Positions 1 to 7,616 of a stretch of 44,188 nucleotides of DNA are shown piece by piece. Numbering within the stretch: the first letter of the stretch is position 1; the number at the start of each line of letters is the position of its first letter. The stretch spans positions 1 through 44,188 of the forward strand of contig JAJYCT010000003.1 in NCBI GenBank assembly GCA_021778125.1, written 5' to 3'. This DNA is from Myxococcales bacterium. Its GTDB lineage: Bacteria; Myxococcota_A; Polyangia; Polyangiales; Polyangiaceae. The translations under genes and the position numbers were made by a program. Below the pieces are notes generated by a model. That model worked only from the letters and a program-made list of their open reading frames with translations, had not been told where the DNA came from and searched no databases.

Positions 1-1
1 C

Positions 2-640
2 CGTCACGACGCCCGGCACTGGGGCCTTCCCCGGTTCACCGCCGCCATCGAGCGGGCGGCCGCGCGCGTGGCCCGCGAGCGCCCGGGGGCCGATCTCGTG
101 GTCGGCGACCTCTCGACGCCCACGGGCGGCGGGCCGCTCGCGCCTCACCGGTCGCACCGCTCCGGCGTCGACGCGGACCTGCTCTTCTACGTGACGACGC
201 TCGAGGGCGCCGCCGTCGACAGCCCCGGCTTCGTCCACTTCGGCGCCGACGGGCTGGCGCGCGACGAGGCGCACGGTCGCTGGCTGCGGCTCGACGTGGA
301 GCGCGAGTGGTTGCTGGTGCGCGCGCTGCTCGAGGACCCCGAGGCGCGCGTGCAGTGGATGTTCGTCAGCGACGTCGTGCAGGCTCTGGTCGTGGAGTGG
401 GCGCTCGCCCGCGGCGAGCCGCTCGAGCTCGTGCGCCGGGCCGAGGAGGTCATGCTCGAGCCGCACCCCGGGGGCGTGCACGACGATCACATCCACGTGC
501 GCACGGCGTGCTCCGCCGAGGAGATGGTCGCCGGGTGCGTGCTGATCGGTCCTCGCCGGTCGTGGCTCGCCTACGACCTCGCGCCGCCGCGCGACGCGGG
601 CGCCGAGCTCGCGCTCTCGCTGATGAGGCAGGCGCGGTGA
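2..640 (+). CDS. mepA: Penicillin-insensitive murein endopeptidase (MepA/M74-like), 5' end cut off
   Basis: The frame is open to the left edge, so the true start lies outside the window; about 212 residues are visible. A GTG at 68 is only an internal codon, because the residues before it (RHWGLPRF, then an Ala-rich helix) continue the family pattern. The protein has the two zinc-site blocks of MepA endopeptidases: GDLSTPTGGG followed by HRSHRSGVDAD (the SHxxGxDxD signature), and DDHIHVR near residue 160 of the visible part. Known members cut D-Ala-meso-DAP cross-links in peptidoglycan, normally in the periplasm; the signal peptide would be in the missing part. Its TGA overlaps the GTG start of the methyltransferase that follows, so the two are probably co-transcribed although their functions look unrelated. 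Confidence 0.85.
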   Translation, partial: RHDARHWGLPRFTAAIERAAARVARERPGADLVVGDLSTPTGGGPLAPHRSHRSGVDADLLFYVTTLEGAAVDSPGFVHFGADGLARDEAHGRWLRLDVEREWLLVRALLEDPEARVQWMFVSDVVQALVVEWALARGEPLELVRRAEEVMLEPHPGGVHDDHIHVRTACSAEEMVAGCVLIGPRRSWLAYDLAPPRDAGAELALSLMRQAR

Positions 641-1554
641 AGCCCCTGCTCGTGCACGGTGACGCGCTGCACGTCGGCCGCCACGTGGCCGCGGGCAGCG
701 TCCAGCTCGCGTACCTCGATCCCCCGTTCAACGTCGGCGCCGCCTTCGGGGCGCGCCGCCGCGAGGGCGGACACCGCGCGCGCGGCCCCGTGGCCTACCA
801 GGACCGCTGGCCGTCGATCGACGCGTACCTCGCGTGGCTCGAGCCGCGCGTAGCCGCCGTGGGCGAGGTGCTCGGCCCCGACGGCACGATGTGGCTGCAC
901 CTCGACCACCACGCCGTGCACGACGCCAAGATCGCGTGCGATCGGGTCTTCGGGCGCCGCGCGTTCCTCGGCGAGATCGTCTGGGCCACGGGCAACGGAG
1001 CGCGGGGCGCGCGCCGCGGGCCAGCCGCGACGCACCAGACGCTGCTGCTCTACGCGCGCGGAAGCCGCCCCGTGTGGAACGGCCGCGATCCCCTGCTCCG
1101 GGAGCCGTTCGCGACGACCAGCCTCGCCATGCACTTCGGCCAGGAAGACGAGCAGGGTCGCCGTTATCGCGAGCGGACCGTCGGCGGCAAGACGTACCGC
1201 TACTACGCGGACCAGGGGCGCGCGCTCGGCAGCGTCTGGACCGACTGTCCGTCGATGGTCGCGAACACGCCGTTGCGGCGCGAGAGCACGGGGTATCCGA
1301 CGCAGAAGCCGCTGCGGCTGCTCGCGCGCATCGTGTCGGCGTCGAGCGCGCCCGGCGGGCTCGTCGTCGACCCGTTCTGCGGCTCGGGCACGGCGCTCGT
1401 CGCGGCCTCGCAGCTCGGGCGGCGGGCGGTCGGGATGGACGTCGGGCCGCTCGCGATCGACGTCGCGTCGCGACGTCTGGAGGCCGAGGGCTTCCCCTCG
1501 GAGCGGTTCGCCGACCGCCTTCGATCACGGACGGCGAAGCGCCCCGGGGCGTAG
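637..1554 (+). CDS. Site-specific DNA methyltransferase (beta-type, DPPF motif), orphan
   Basis: A 305-residue protein. The start is GTG 637, which overlaps the upstream stop (GTGA); the frame is open further upstream but only as a shadow of the endopeptidase gene. The catalytic motif DPPFN lies at residues 28-32. The AdoMet-binding motif DPFCGSGTAL lies near residues 245-254, followed by a GMDV block. Motif IV before motif I is the beta arrangement of N6-adenine or N4-cytosine methyltransferases. The middle, including YPTQKP just before motif I, is typical of type III-like or orphan enzymes. No restriction endonuclease or specificity subunit is adjacent, so a role in regulation or host marking is more likely than a complete restriction-modification system. 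The target base and recognition site cannot be read from sequence. Confidence 0.88.
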   Translation: MKPLLVHGDALHVGRHVAAGSVQLAYLDPPFNVGAAFGARRREGGHRARGPVAYQDRWPSIDAYLAWLEPRVAAVGEVLGPDGTMWLHLDHHAVHDAKIACDRVFGRRAFLGEIVWATGNGARGARRGPAATHQTLLLYARGSRPVWNGRDPLLREPFATTSLAMHFGQEDEQGRRYRERTVGGKTYRYYADQGRALGSVWTDCPSMVANTPLRRESTGYPTQKPLRLLARIVSASSAPGGLVVDPFCGSGTALVAASQLGRRAVGMDVGPLAIDVASRRLEAEGFPSERFADRLRSRTAKRPGA

Positions 1555-1607
1555 CCTCGGCGCGGTGGATCCGAGCGGGCCGCCGCCGGCCTTGCTCGGC
1601 CTCCGCT

Positions 1608-2216
1608 CTACCGCTCGTAGACGATGACGTCGTGGTAGCGCGCCTCGCTCGACGCGGGGTTCTCGTAGGCGTGCGGGCGATCCGCGGCGAACGCGATCGA
1701 GTCGCCGGCCCCCAGCTCGTAGCGCTCGTCGTCGACCGAGAGGCGCAGCTGCCCGGTGAGCACGACGACGATCTCGTGCGTCCCCGGCGCGTGGGCCTCG
1801 GCTCTGTGCGTCGAGCGCGCGGCGATCCGGAGCTCGTACAGCTCGACGAGCGGCGAGGCGCCCGCCGGAGCCAGAGGGCGGCTCTCGAAGCGGCCGTCGG
1901 ACGAGCGCAGGAGCTGCGAGTCGCTCCGCCGCAGCACCGCGGCCCCCGAGCGGGGAGCGCCGATGAGCTCCGCGAACGGCACGGCGAGGCCGACGGCGAT
2001 CTTCCAGAGCACGCCCACCGTCGGGTTGCTCTTGCAGGTCTCGATCTGCGACAGCGCGGCGCGGCTCACGCCGGAGGCCCGCGCCAGATCGTCGAGTGAC
2101 AGCCCCTTCGCCTTGCGCCGCTGCCGCAGGTTCTCGGCCACCCGGCGTCCGAGCTCGGCGGCGCCGACCTCGTCGCCGGGGCTCGCGTTGGGACGTTTCG
2201 AGTTGCGCGCGACCAC
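1608..2216 (-). CDS. XRE-family regulator with C-terminal cupin domain
   Basis: A 202-residue protein. The start is GTG 2216, with an AGGAGG ribosome site six bases upstream. Residues about 24-80 form a helix-turn-helix: LGRRVAENLRQRRKAKGLSL, then VSRAALSQIE as recognition helix. Residues about 115-195 are a cupin barrel with HAPGTHEIVVVL, a GxL core and GDSIAFAADRPH. XRE-cupin proteins sense a small molecule in the cupin and usually control nearby metabolic, transport or detoxification genes. The nearest gene upstream on the same strand is the MutS-family ATPase (55 bases away), with which it may be co-transcribed. The ligand and regulon are unknown. It converges with the methyltransferase gene. 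Confidence 0.9.
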   Translation of the reverse strand: MVARNSKRPNASPGDEVGAAELGRRVAENLRQRRKAKGLSLDDLARASGVSRAALSQIETCKSNPTVGVLWKIAVGLAVPFAELIGAPRSGAAVLRRSDSQLLRSSDGRFESRPLAPAGASPLVELYELRIAARSTHRAEAHAPGTHEIVVVLTGQLRLSVDDERYELGAGDSIAFAADRPHAYENPASSEARYHDVIVYER

Positions 2217-2270
2217 GACCGCCTCCTGCTTCCCGAGCTCCCGCTCGCGGGGAGCGCCACCCTACCACCC

Positions 2271-3872
2271 TCAGCGACGCTTGGACGCGATCCGCTCGAG
2301 GAGCTCCTCGCGCGTGACGCCGAGACGCGCGGCGGTGCGCTGCGCGAGCGACGTCTTCGCCACGCCCGGGACGAAGCGGTACGTCGGCCGCTCCCTGTCG
2401 TCGAGATCGACCTGGAGGAAATCGAGCTCGGAGACGGTCCGCTCCCGCGCCAGGCTGGCCGCGAACTGCAGCAGGTGCGTGGTGACGAACGCCTGGACCC
2501 GCAGCTCGGGGAGCAGGGAGAGCACGAGGCGCGCGATCTCCTCGCCCTCCGAGGGGTTGGTCCCCGAGCAGAGCTCGTCGAGGACGACGAGCGCGCCCAC
2601 CTCGACTCGCTCGAAGAGCCGCCGGATGCGCAGGAGCTCCATCCCCAGGTGGCCCTCGGGCGCGTCGGCGCGGGGCTCCTCGTGAAGCGACGCGAACAGC
2701 CCCGGAGCCGCGGGCACCCGCCCTGCGCGCACCGGGGCGAAGACGCCCGCACAGGAGAGCATCGAGGCGATGGCGACGCCCTGCAGCAGGCGCGTCTTCC
2801 CGCCCGAGTTGGGGCCCGTCACGACGACGATCGCGCCCGGCCCGGCGCGCACGTCCGTCGCCACGGGCAGCACCCCGGCCGCGAGCAGCAGCGGGTTGAA
2901 GAGCCCCTCGAGCGCGATCCCCTCCCCTGCGGGAACGCGGTCGGGCAGACACATCGCGAGGCCGCGCTCCGCGGCCCGGTCGCGGAGCGAGAGGCTCGAG
3001 AGGAAGACCTCGGCGTCGGCGTGGATCTGGAAGCACAGCGCGATCGGCTCCTCGATCCCCCCGAGCACGTCGATGAGCAGGCGCTCGGCGACCTCCCCCG
3101 GCGTGGTGCGGTAGCCGCGGAAGAACAGCACGAACCTCGTGAGGAAGCGCCACAGCGCGCTGACGTGGAACGGGTTGTCGCGCGGCTCGTGGACGGCGAG
3201 CACCTCCATGGCCCGCACCTCGCCGTCGGCCCCGACGCGCACGCGCAGATCCAGGGAGCCCATGTGCTCCTCGTGGTCGAGCAGCGCCGCGAGGCGCGCG
3301 TGCCCGGGGCTCGCGACGACCTGCTGGCCGAACGCGCGCAGGCGCGCGAGCGCCGAGGTCGCCCCCTCGAACGAGGCCGCGAGCAGCTCGAACGCCTCGC
3401 GCGCGCAGCGCAGGATCTCCACGCGCCGTCCGCGCGCCGACAGGGGACGCCCCGCGCAGAGCAGGCCGCGCAGGCGGCCAATGGCCTCGTAGACGAGCCC
3501 GAGCTGGTGGCGCGCCTCCGGAGCCGCCGCGAGCTCCCGGAGCACCGACCGCCGCGTCTCGATGTCCTCGGCGTCGCGAGGGGGCTCCCCCAGCACGCGC
3601 GACAGCCACCGCGTGTTCGCGGCGTGCGCCCGGCCCGCCACGCGCACCTCGAAGCAGCGCGCGACGAGCTCGTCCAGGTAGACGTCGCGCGCGAAGTCGG
3701 AGCGGTCCCAGAGCGAGGGCGGCAGCCGCGCGGACGCGACCGCGTCGTCGAACGGCTCGGAGGATCCGCCCGCAGCGAAGGCGAACACCACGGCCTGCCG
3801 GAGCACGTCCACGGGGACGCGCGCCGAGGGGGCCGCAGCGAGCAGATCGGGGGCCTCGAGCTCCACGGACAC
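2271..3872 (-). CDS. MutS-family DNA-binding ATPase lacking a mismatch-recognition domain
   Basis: A 533-residue protein from GTG 3872. The C-terminal third is a MutS-type ABC ATPase: Walker A GPNSGGKT at 353-360, Walker B GALVVLDE ending near 433, signature CSGTNPSEGEE at about 435-445, and switch His in FVTTH near 466. The N-terminal half is helical and resembles the lever/clamp region. It is far shorter than MutS (about 850 residues) and shows no mismatch-binding Phe-x-Glu domain and no Smr endonuclease domain. It therefore belongs with the stand-alone MutS-related ATPases rather than canonical mismatch repair, and its role is unclear. It lies between a cytochrome-like lipoprotein gene and an XRE-cupin regulator on the same strand. 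Confidence 0.85.
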   Translation of the reverse strand: MSVELEAPDLLAAAPSARVPVDVLRQAVVFAFAAGGSSEPFDDAVASARLPPSLWDRSDFARDVYLDELVARCFEVRVAGRAHAANTRWLSRVLGEPPRDAEDIETRRSVLRELAAAPEARHQLGLVYEAIGRLRGLLCAGRPLSARGRRVEILRCAREAFELLAASFEGATSALARLRAFGQQVVASPGHARLAALLDHEEHMGSLDLRVRVGADGEVRAMEVLAVHEPRDNPFHVSALWRFLTRFVLFFRGYRTTPGEVAERLLIDVLGGIEEPIALCFQIHADAEVFLSSLSLRDRAAERGLAMCLPDRVPAGEGIALEGLFNPLLLAAGVLPVATDVRAGPGAIVVVTGPNSGGKTRLLQGVAIASMLSCAGVFAPVRAGRVPAAPGLFASLHEEPRADAPEGHLGMELLRIRRLFERVEVGALVVLDELCSGTNPSEGEEIARLVLSLLPELRVQAFVTTHLLQFAASLARERTVSELDFLQVDLDDRERPTYRFVPGVAKTSLAQRTAARLGVTREELLERIASKRR

Positions 3873-3965
3873 GGAGATTCACAGCAACCGGGAGGCCTTG
3901 GCAAACGTGGCGATATTCGTCGCGACGCCGGGGGAGGCCAAGGGGGGCCCCTTGCCGGTCGGAGG

Positions 3966-4559
3966 CTACTTCTTGGTGTGGCACTCGAGGCAGCCGAAGC
4001 CGATCTTCGTCTTCGGATCGTACGGCTGCTCGCCGAGCAGCGCGGCCGTCTGCGGGACGACCTGCTTGGACATGAAGTCGAGCATCTTCGGGCTCTTCTT
4101 CGCGAGCTTCTTGAAGCCCTCGGGCGAGAGGTCGAGCTTGGGCAGCTCCGGGTTCGGCATCTTGAACTTGCCCTCGGCCGCGCCGGCCCCGTGGCAGGTC
4201 TTGCACTTCATGTCGCCGTACTTGCCCGAGTCGTAGCCGGAGAAGAGCGCCTTCTCCTTCCCCATGACCGTGGACTTCATGTACGCAAGCTTCTGGTCGT
4301 GCGACCACTTGTCCCATTCGCCCGGGCCGGGCGGGCCGGCCTGCGGGGCCGGGGCGGAGCTCGCCGCCGGAGCGACACTCTCGGCGGGGGCGGCGGGGGC
4401 AGCGCTCGCGGCGGTCGTCTCGGCGGGTGCGGCGCTGACGGCGGCCGGAGCGCTCGCCGCGGGGGTCGTGGGCTGCGCGGACTCCGGACCACCGCCGCCG
4501 CAGGCGACGACGGGGACGGCGACCAGAGCGAGGAGGCTGGCGAGGGCGGTGAGCTTCAT
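3966..4559 (-). CDS. Diheme cytochrome c-like lipoprotein
   Basis: A 197-residue protein starting at ATG 4559. The N-terminus is a lipoprotein signal: MKLT, a hydrophobic run, then VPVVACGG as lipobox with the lipidated Cys near residue 20. A long Ala/Pro/Ser/Glu linker follows (about 25-85). The globular part carries two heme-binding motifs, CKTCHG near residue 122 and CLECHTKK at the very C-terminus. The spacing and the buried GKYGDMK..CKTCH context suggest a small periplasmic or outer-membrane electron carrier tethered by lipid. No oxidase or reductase is adjacent, so its partner is unknown. It follows trmFO by 47 bases on the same strand. A c-type heme assignment rests on the motifs alone. 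Confidence 0.8.
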   Translation of the reverse strand: MKLTALASLLALVAVPVVACGGGGPESAQPTTPAASAPAAVSAAPAETTAASAAPAAPAESVAPAASSAPAPQAGPPGPGEWDKWSHDQKLAYMKSTVMGKEKALFSGYDSGKYGDMKCKTCHGAGAAEGKFKMPNPELPKLDLSPEGFKKLAKKSPKMLDFMSKQVVPQTAALLGEQPYDPKTKIGFGCLECHTKK

Positions 4560-4606
4560 GGCGGGCCGTGTGATGCCACGATCGCCGCCTTCGTTGCAAG
4601 CAATCG

Positions 4607-5941
4607 TCACCCGGCGCGAGCCAGAGGAGCGGCGGCGAGCCAGGCGTCCAGTTCCGCCAGGGCCCGCTTCGCCATGGCCTCGTACCTCTCGCGCTTGCGG
4701 AGGCGACGGTTCTCGTGCGGAGGCAGCCAGGCCCAGGTGACGTTCGAGGGCTGATAGTCGCGGCCCTCGTGCGACAAGTGCGTGAGCACGCCCCCGAGGG
4801 CGGTCGACGGCGGCGGCGGGCTCACGTCGTGCCCGAGCAGCGACTGCGCGAGCATCACGGCGCAGACGAACCCCGCCGCGCAGCTCTCGACGTAGCCCTC
4901 GACGCCGGTGAGCTGCCCCGCGAGGAAGACGCCCTCGCGGGCGCGCAGCTGCATTCGCCCGTCGAGCACCCGGGGAGCGTCCACGAAGGTGTTCCGGTGT
5001 ACGCTCCCGTACCGGTAGATCTCGACCTGCTCGAGCCCCGGGATCGTGCGGAAGACGCGCGCCTGCTCGGGCCACGTCATGCGCGTCTGGAACCCCACCA
5101 GATTGTACGCGGAGGCCGCGCCGTCCTCCGGACGGAGCTGCACGACGGCAAACGGACGCTCCCCCGTGCGCGGGTCGATCAGACCGACGGGCTTCATCGG
5201 ACCGAACGCCAGCGTCATCTCGCCGCGCGACGCCATGACCTCGATGGGCAGGCAGCCCTCGAAGTAGCGCACGTCCTCGAACGCGCGGGGCTCGACCTTG
5301 TCGGCGCCGACCACCGCCGCCACGAACGCGCGGTACTGCGCCTCGTCGAAGGGGCAGTTCACGTAGGCGGCGTCGTCGCCGTCCTCGGTCCCCTTGCCGT
5401 AGCGCGACTGCTTGAACACCCGCCCCCGGTCGATCGACTCGGCGGCCACGATGGGCGCGATGGCGTCGTAGTACGCAAGCGCCTCGCGCCCGACGATGCG
5501 GGCCAGATCGGCGGCCAGGGCGTCGCCCGTCAGAGGGCCGGTCGCGAGCACGACCGGCCCCTCGGGGACGGCCTCGACGACGCGCGCCTCGATGGTCACG
5601 CGCGGGTGGGCGCGCAGCCGCTCGGTGATCCGCGCCGAGAACGCCTCGCGATCGACGGCGAGCGCCCCGCCGGCGGGCACGCGCGTGGCGTCCGCGCTCT
5701 GCAGGACGAGCGAGCCCGCGCGGCGGAGCTCCTCCTTGAGCAGGCCGACGGCGTTGAAGTACACGTCGGCGCCGCGCAGGGAGTTGGAGCACACGAGCTC
5801 GCAGAACGCGTCGCTCGTCTGCGCCGGCGTCCGCGCGAGGGGCTTCTGCTCCACGAGCCGCACGTCCACGCCGCGCTCCGCGAGCTGCCATGCGGCCTCG
5901 CACCCGGCGAGGCCCGCGCCCACGACAGTGACGGAAGGCAT
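4607..5941 (-). CDS. trmFO: tRNA uracil-54 methyltransferase, folate/FAD-dependent (TrmFO)
   Basis: A 444-residue flavoprotein that makes ribothymidine at position 54 of tRNA using methylenetetrahydrofolate and FADH2. The FAD fold is at the start ([19 protein letters not shown]). The two functional cysteines of the family are present in [10 protein letters not shown] (near residue 50) and in NCPFDEAQY (near residue 220). The C-terminal [15 protein letters not shown] block is also typical. The start chosen is ATG 5941, giving [10 protein letters not shown]; an ATG six codons upstream (5959) is possible but would push into the promoter of the divergent ATP-grasp gene. Length is normal for the family. 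Confidence 0.96.
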   Translation of the reverse strand: MPSVTVVGAGLAGCEAAWQLAERGVDVRLVEQKPLARTPAQTSDAFCELVCSNSLRGADVYFNAVGLLKEELRRAGSLVLQSADATRVPAGGALAVDREAFSARITERLRAHPRVTIEARVVEAVPEGPVVLATGPLTGDALAADLARIVGREALAYYDAIAPIVAAESIDRGRVFKQSRYGKGTEDGDDAAYVNCPFDEAQYRAFVAAVVGADKVEPRAFEDVRYFEGCLPIEVMASRGEMTLAFGPMKPVGLIDPRTGERPFAVVQLRPEDGAASAYNLVGFQTRMTWPEQARVFRTIPGLEQVEIYRYGSVHRNTFVDAPRVLDGRMQLRAREGVFLAGQLTGVEGYVESCAAGFVCAVMLAQSLLGHDVSPPPPSTALGGVLTHLSHEGRDYQPSNVTWAWLPPHENRRLRKRERYEAMAKRALAELDAWLAAAPLARAG

Positions 5942-5968
5942 CGGGTCGTGCTCTAGCATGGGACGTCC

Positions 5969-6823
5969 ATGCCGCTCGACGTCGCGCTGGCCACCTGCCT
6001 GGAGCTCCCCGAGCCGGACGCGGATCTCGCGCCGCTTCTGGCCGCGCTGCGCGCCGTGGGTCTGCGCGCCGAGGCGCTGGCCTGGGACGACCGGCGCGCC
6101 GAGTTCACCTCGGCGCGCATGACGCTGCTCCGCTCGACCTGGAACTACCCCGAGCACCCGGCCGAGTTCCTGGCGTGGGTGGAGAGGACCGGCGCGCGCG
6201 GCACGCTCTGGACCCCGGCGGCGACGGTCCGCTGGAACGCGCACAAGAGCTACCTCCTCGACCTCTCGGCGCGCGGCGTCCCCGTGGTCCCGACGCATGT
6301 CGTCCGTCGCGGCGAGGCGGTGTCGCTCGCGGACGTGCTGCGGGGGCGCGGCTGGCAGGACGTCGTCGTCAAGCCGGCGGTGTCCGCCGGATCGCGCGGT
6401 ACGCTCCGCGTGAGGCCGGGCGAGGAGGCGCACGGCGAGGCCCACGTGCGGGCGCTCGCCGCGACCGAGGACGTCCTCGTGCAGCCTTACGTACGGTCGG
6501 TCGAGGGGCACGGAGAGCGGGCGATCGTGACCATCGACGGCGAGCCGACGCACGCCGTGCGCAAGTCCCCGCGCTTCATGGGCGACGCCGAGGTGGTGTC
6601 CGAGGCCGTCCCCATCGAGCCCGACGAGGCCGCCCTGGCGCGCCGCGCGCTCGCCGCCGCGCCCGGCCCGCTGCTCTACGGCCGCGTCGACCTGGCCCGG
6701 GGTGACGACGGGACGCCGCGCCTCATGGAGCTCGAGCTCATCGAGCCCTCGCTCTTCTTCCGCCAGTCTCCCGCGGCGCTCGACCGCCTTGTGTCATCCG
6801 TCCTTCGTCGCCTGGACGGCTGA
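5969..6823 (+). CDS. ATP-grasp domain protein (DcsG/RimK-like)
   Basis: A 284-residue protein from ATG 5969. The N-terminal domain has the [19 protein letters not shown] block seen in ATP-grasp proteins related to the O-ureido-serine cyclo-ligase DcsG. It is followed by the ATP-grasp core: [25 protein letters not shown] (the first Lys strand), VQPYV, an [15 protein letters not shown] strand, and the metal-binding end [13 protein letters not shown]. Such enzymes join a carboxylate to an amine or similar nucleophile with ATP; the substrate here cannot be predicted. It is divergent from trmFO and lies 24 bases ahead of the Ni/Co transporter gene. A DcsG-like cyclo-ligase activity should not be assumed, since no other cycloserine-type genes are present. 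Confidence 0.8.
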   Translation: MPLDVALATCLELPEPDADLAPLLAALRAVGLRAEALAWDDRRAEFTSARMTLLRSTWNYPEHPAEFLAWVERTGARGTLWTPAATVRWNAHKSYLLDLSARGVPVVPTHVVRRGEAVSLADVLRGRGWQDVVVKPAVSAGSRGTLRVRPGEEAHGEAHVRALAATEDVLVQPYVRSVEGHGERAIVTIDGEPTHAVRKSPRFMGDAEVVSEAVPIEPDEAALARRALAAAPGPLLYGRVDLARGDDGTPRLMELELIEPSLFFRQSPAALDRLVSSVLRRLDG

Positions 6824-6847
6824 CGTGCTAGGTGCGGGTCGGACGCC

Positions 6848-7537
6848 GTGCTGACCACCGCGCTCGGGCTATTCTGGGGTCTCGCTCAGGGGATGCGCCA
6901 CGCGCTCGAGCCCGATCACCTCGCCGCGGTCTCGACGCTCGTGGCCGACCGCAAGTCGGCGCGCTCGGCGGCGTCGTACGCCGTCGCGTGGGGCGCCGGC
7001 CACGCGCTCGTCCTGCTCGCGTTCGGCGGCGCGCTCCTGCTGGTCCGCGCGCACGTCCCGGAGCGAGTCGGCGCGGGCTTCGAACTCGGGGTCTCCGCGA
7101 TGCTCATCGCGCTGGGAGTGCGCGGGATCCGCCTTGCCCTCGCGCACCCACGCGGGGCGCCCGTCGAGCACGCGCACGCCGCCGGTCCGCACGCCCACGC
7201 CGGCCCCGCGGATCACGTGCACCTCGGCCGCTTCACGCTGGCTCCTGGCCCGCTGGTCGTCGGTTGCGTGCACGGGCTCGCGGGCAGCGGGGCGCTGGCT
7301 GCCCTCGTGATGCCCGGGATGCGCTCGGCGCTCGCCGGCCTCGCCTACCTGGCGGTCTACGGAGGTGGCGCGACGCTCGGGATGGCGGCGCTCGCGGGTA
7401 TCGTGGGCGCCCCCCTCGCGCGTCTCGCGCGCACGCCACGCGGTGTCTCGGTGCTGCTGGGAACGACGGGGGCGCTGTCGCTCGTCTTCGGCGTCGCGTG
7501 GGGCTGGGCGGCAGCCATGACCGCCCTCGTCCCCTGA
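6848..7537 (+). CDS. Nickel/cobalt transporter of the NiCoT/NicO type
   Basis: A 229-residue integral membrane protein starting at GTG 6848. The signature GMRHALEPDHLAAVSTL contains H-x4-D-H (residues about 18-24), the metal-binding motif of Ni2+/Co2+ transporters. About six hydrophobic segments follow. A His-rich cytoplasmic or periplasmic loop (EHAHAAGPHAHAGPADHVH, about 101-120) separates the two halves, and the second half begins GCVHGLAGSGAL. Import or export cannot be decided from sequence. Cobalt uptake would fit the B12-dependent reductase encoded at 23070-26459, but the two are not linked. It follows the ATP-grasp gene by 24 bases and converges with a Cys-rich lipoprotein gene. Confidence 0.8.
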   Translation: MLTTALGLFWGLAQGMRHALEPDHLAAVSTLVADRKSARSAASYAVAWGAGHALVLLAFGGALLLVRAHVPERVGAGFELGVSAMLIALGVRGIRLALAHPRGAPVEHAHAAGPHAHAGPADHVHLGRFTLAPGPLVVGCVHGLAGSGALAALVMPGMRSALAGLAYLAVYGGGATLGMAALAGIVGAPLARLARTPRGVSVLLGTTGALSLVFGVAWGWAAAMTALVP

Positions 7538-7557
7538 CTGACCGCTCGCCGGCGCAC

Positions 7558-7598
7558 AAAAAGGCGCGGGCGACCGCAGCCGGAGCCGCGATCGCCCG
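7558..7598 (-). terminator. Rho-independent terminator for the Cys-rich lipoprotein gene
   Basis: Read on the minus strand, a hairpin with arms CGGGCGA (7567-7573) and TCGCCCG (7592-7598), plus an inner CGC/GCG pairing, is followed four bases later by a run of five T (7558-7562). It begins about 20 bases past the stop of the gene at 7617-9380. On the plus strand it could also help end transcription from the convergent transporter gene, but there the T-run is missing. Confidence 0.65.
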
Positions 7599-7616
7599 AC
7601 GCTCACCTACGGATCG

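Noticed and set aside
1525-4599. A long minus-strand open frame of about 1,000 codons
   Set aside because: It is very Arg/Ala/Gly-rich with no family motifs and lies across three well-supported genes (MutS-like, XRE-cupin and part of the diheme lipoprotein). High GC makes such shadow frames common.
5969-7537. A cycloserine-type biosynthesis cluster around the ATP-grasp gene
   Set aside because: Only the ATP-grasp gene is present; the neighbour is a metal transporter, and no arginase-, heme- or racemase-type partner genes are near.
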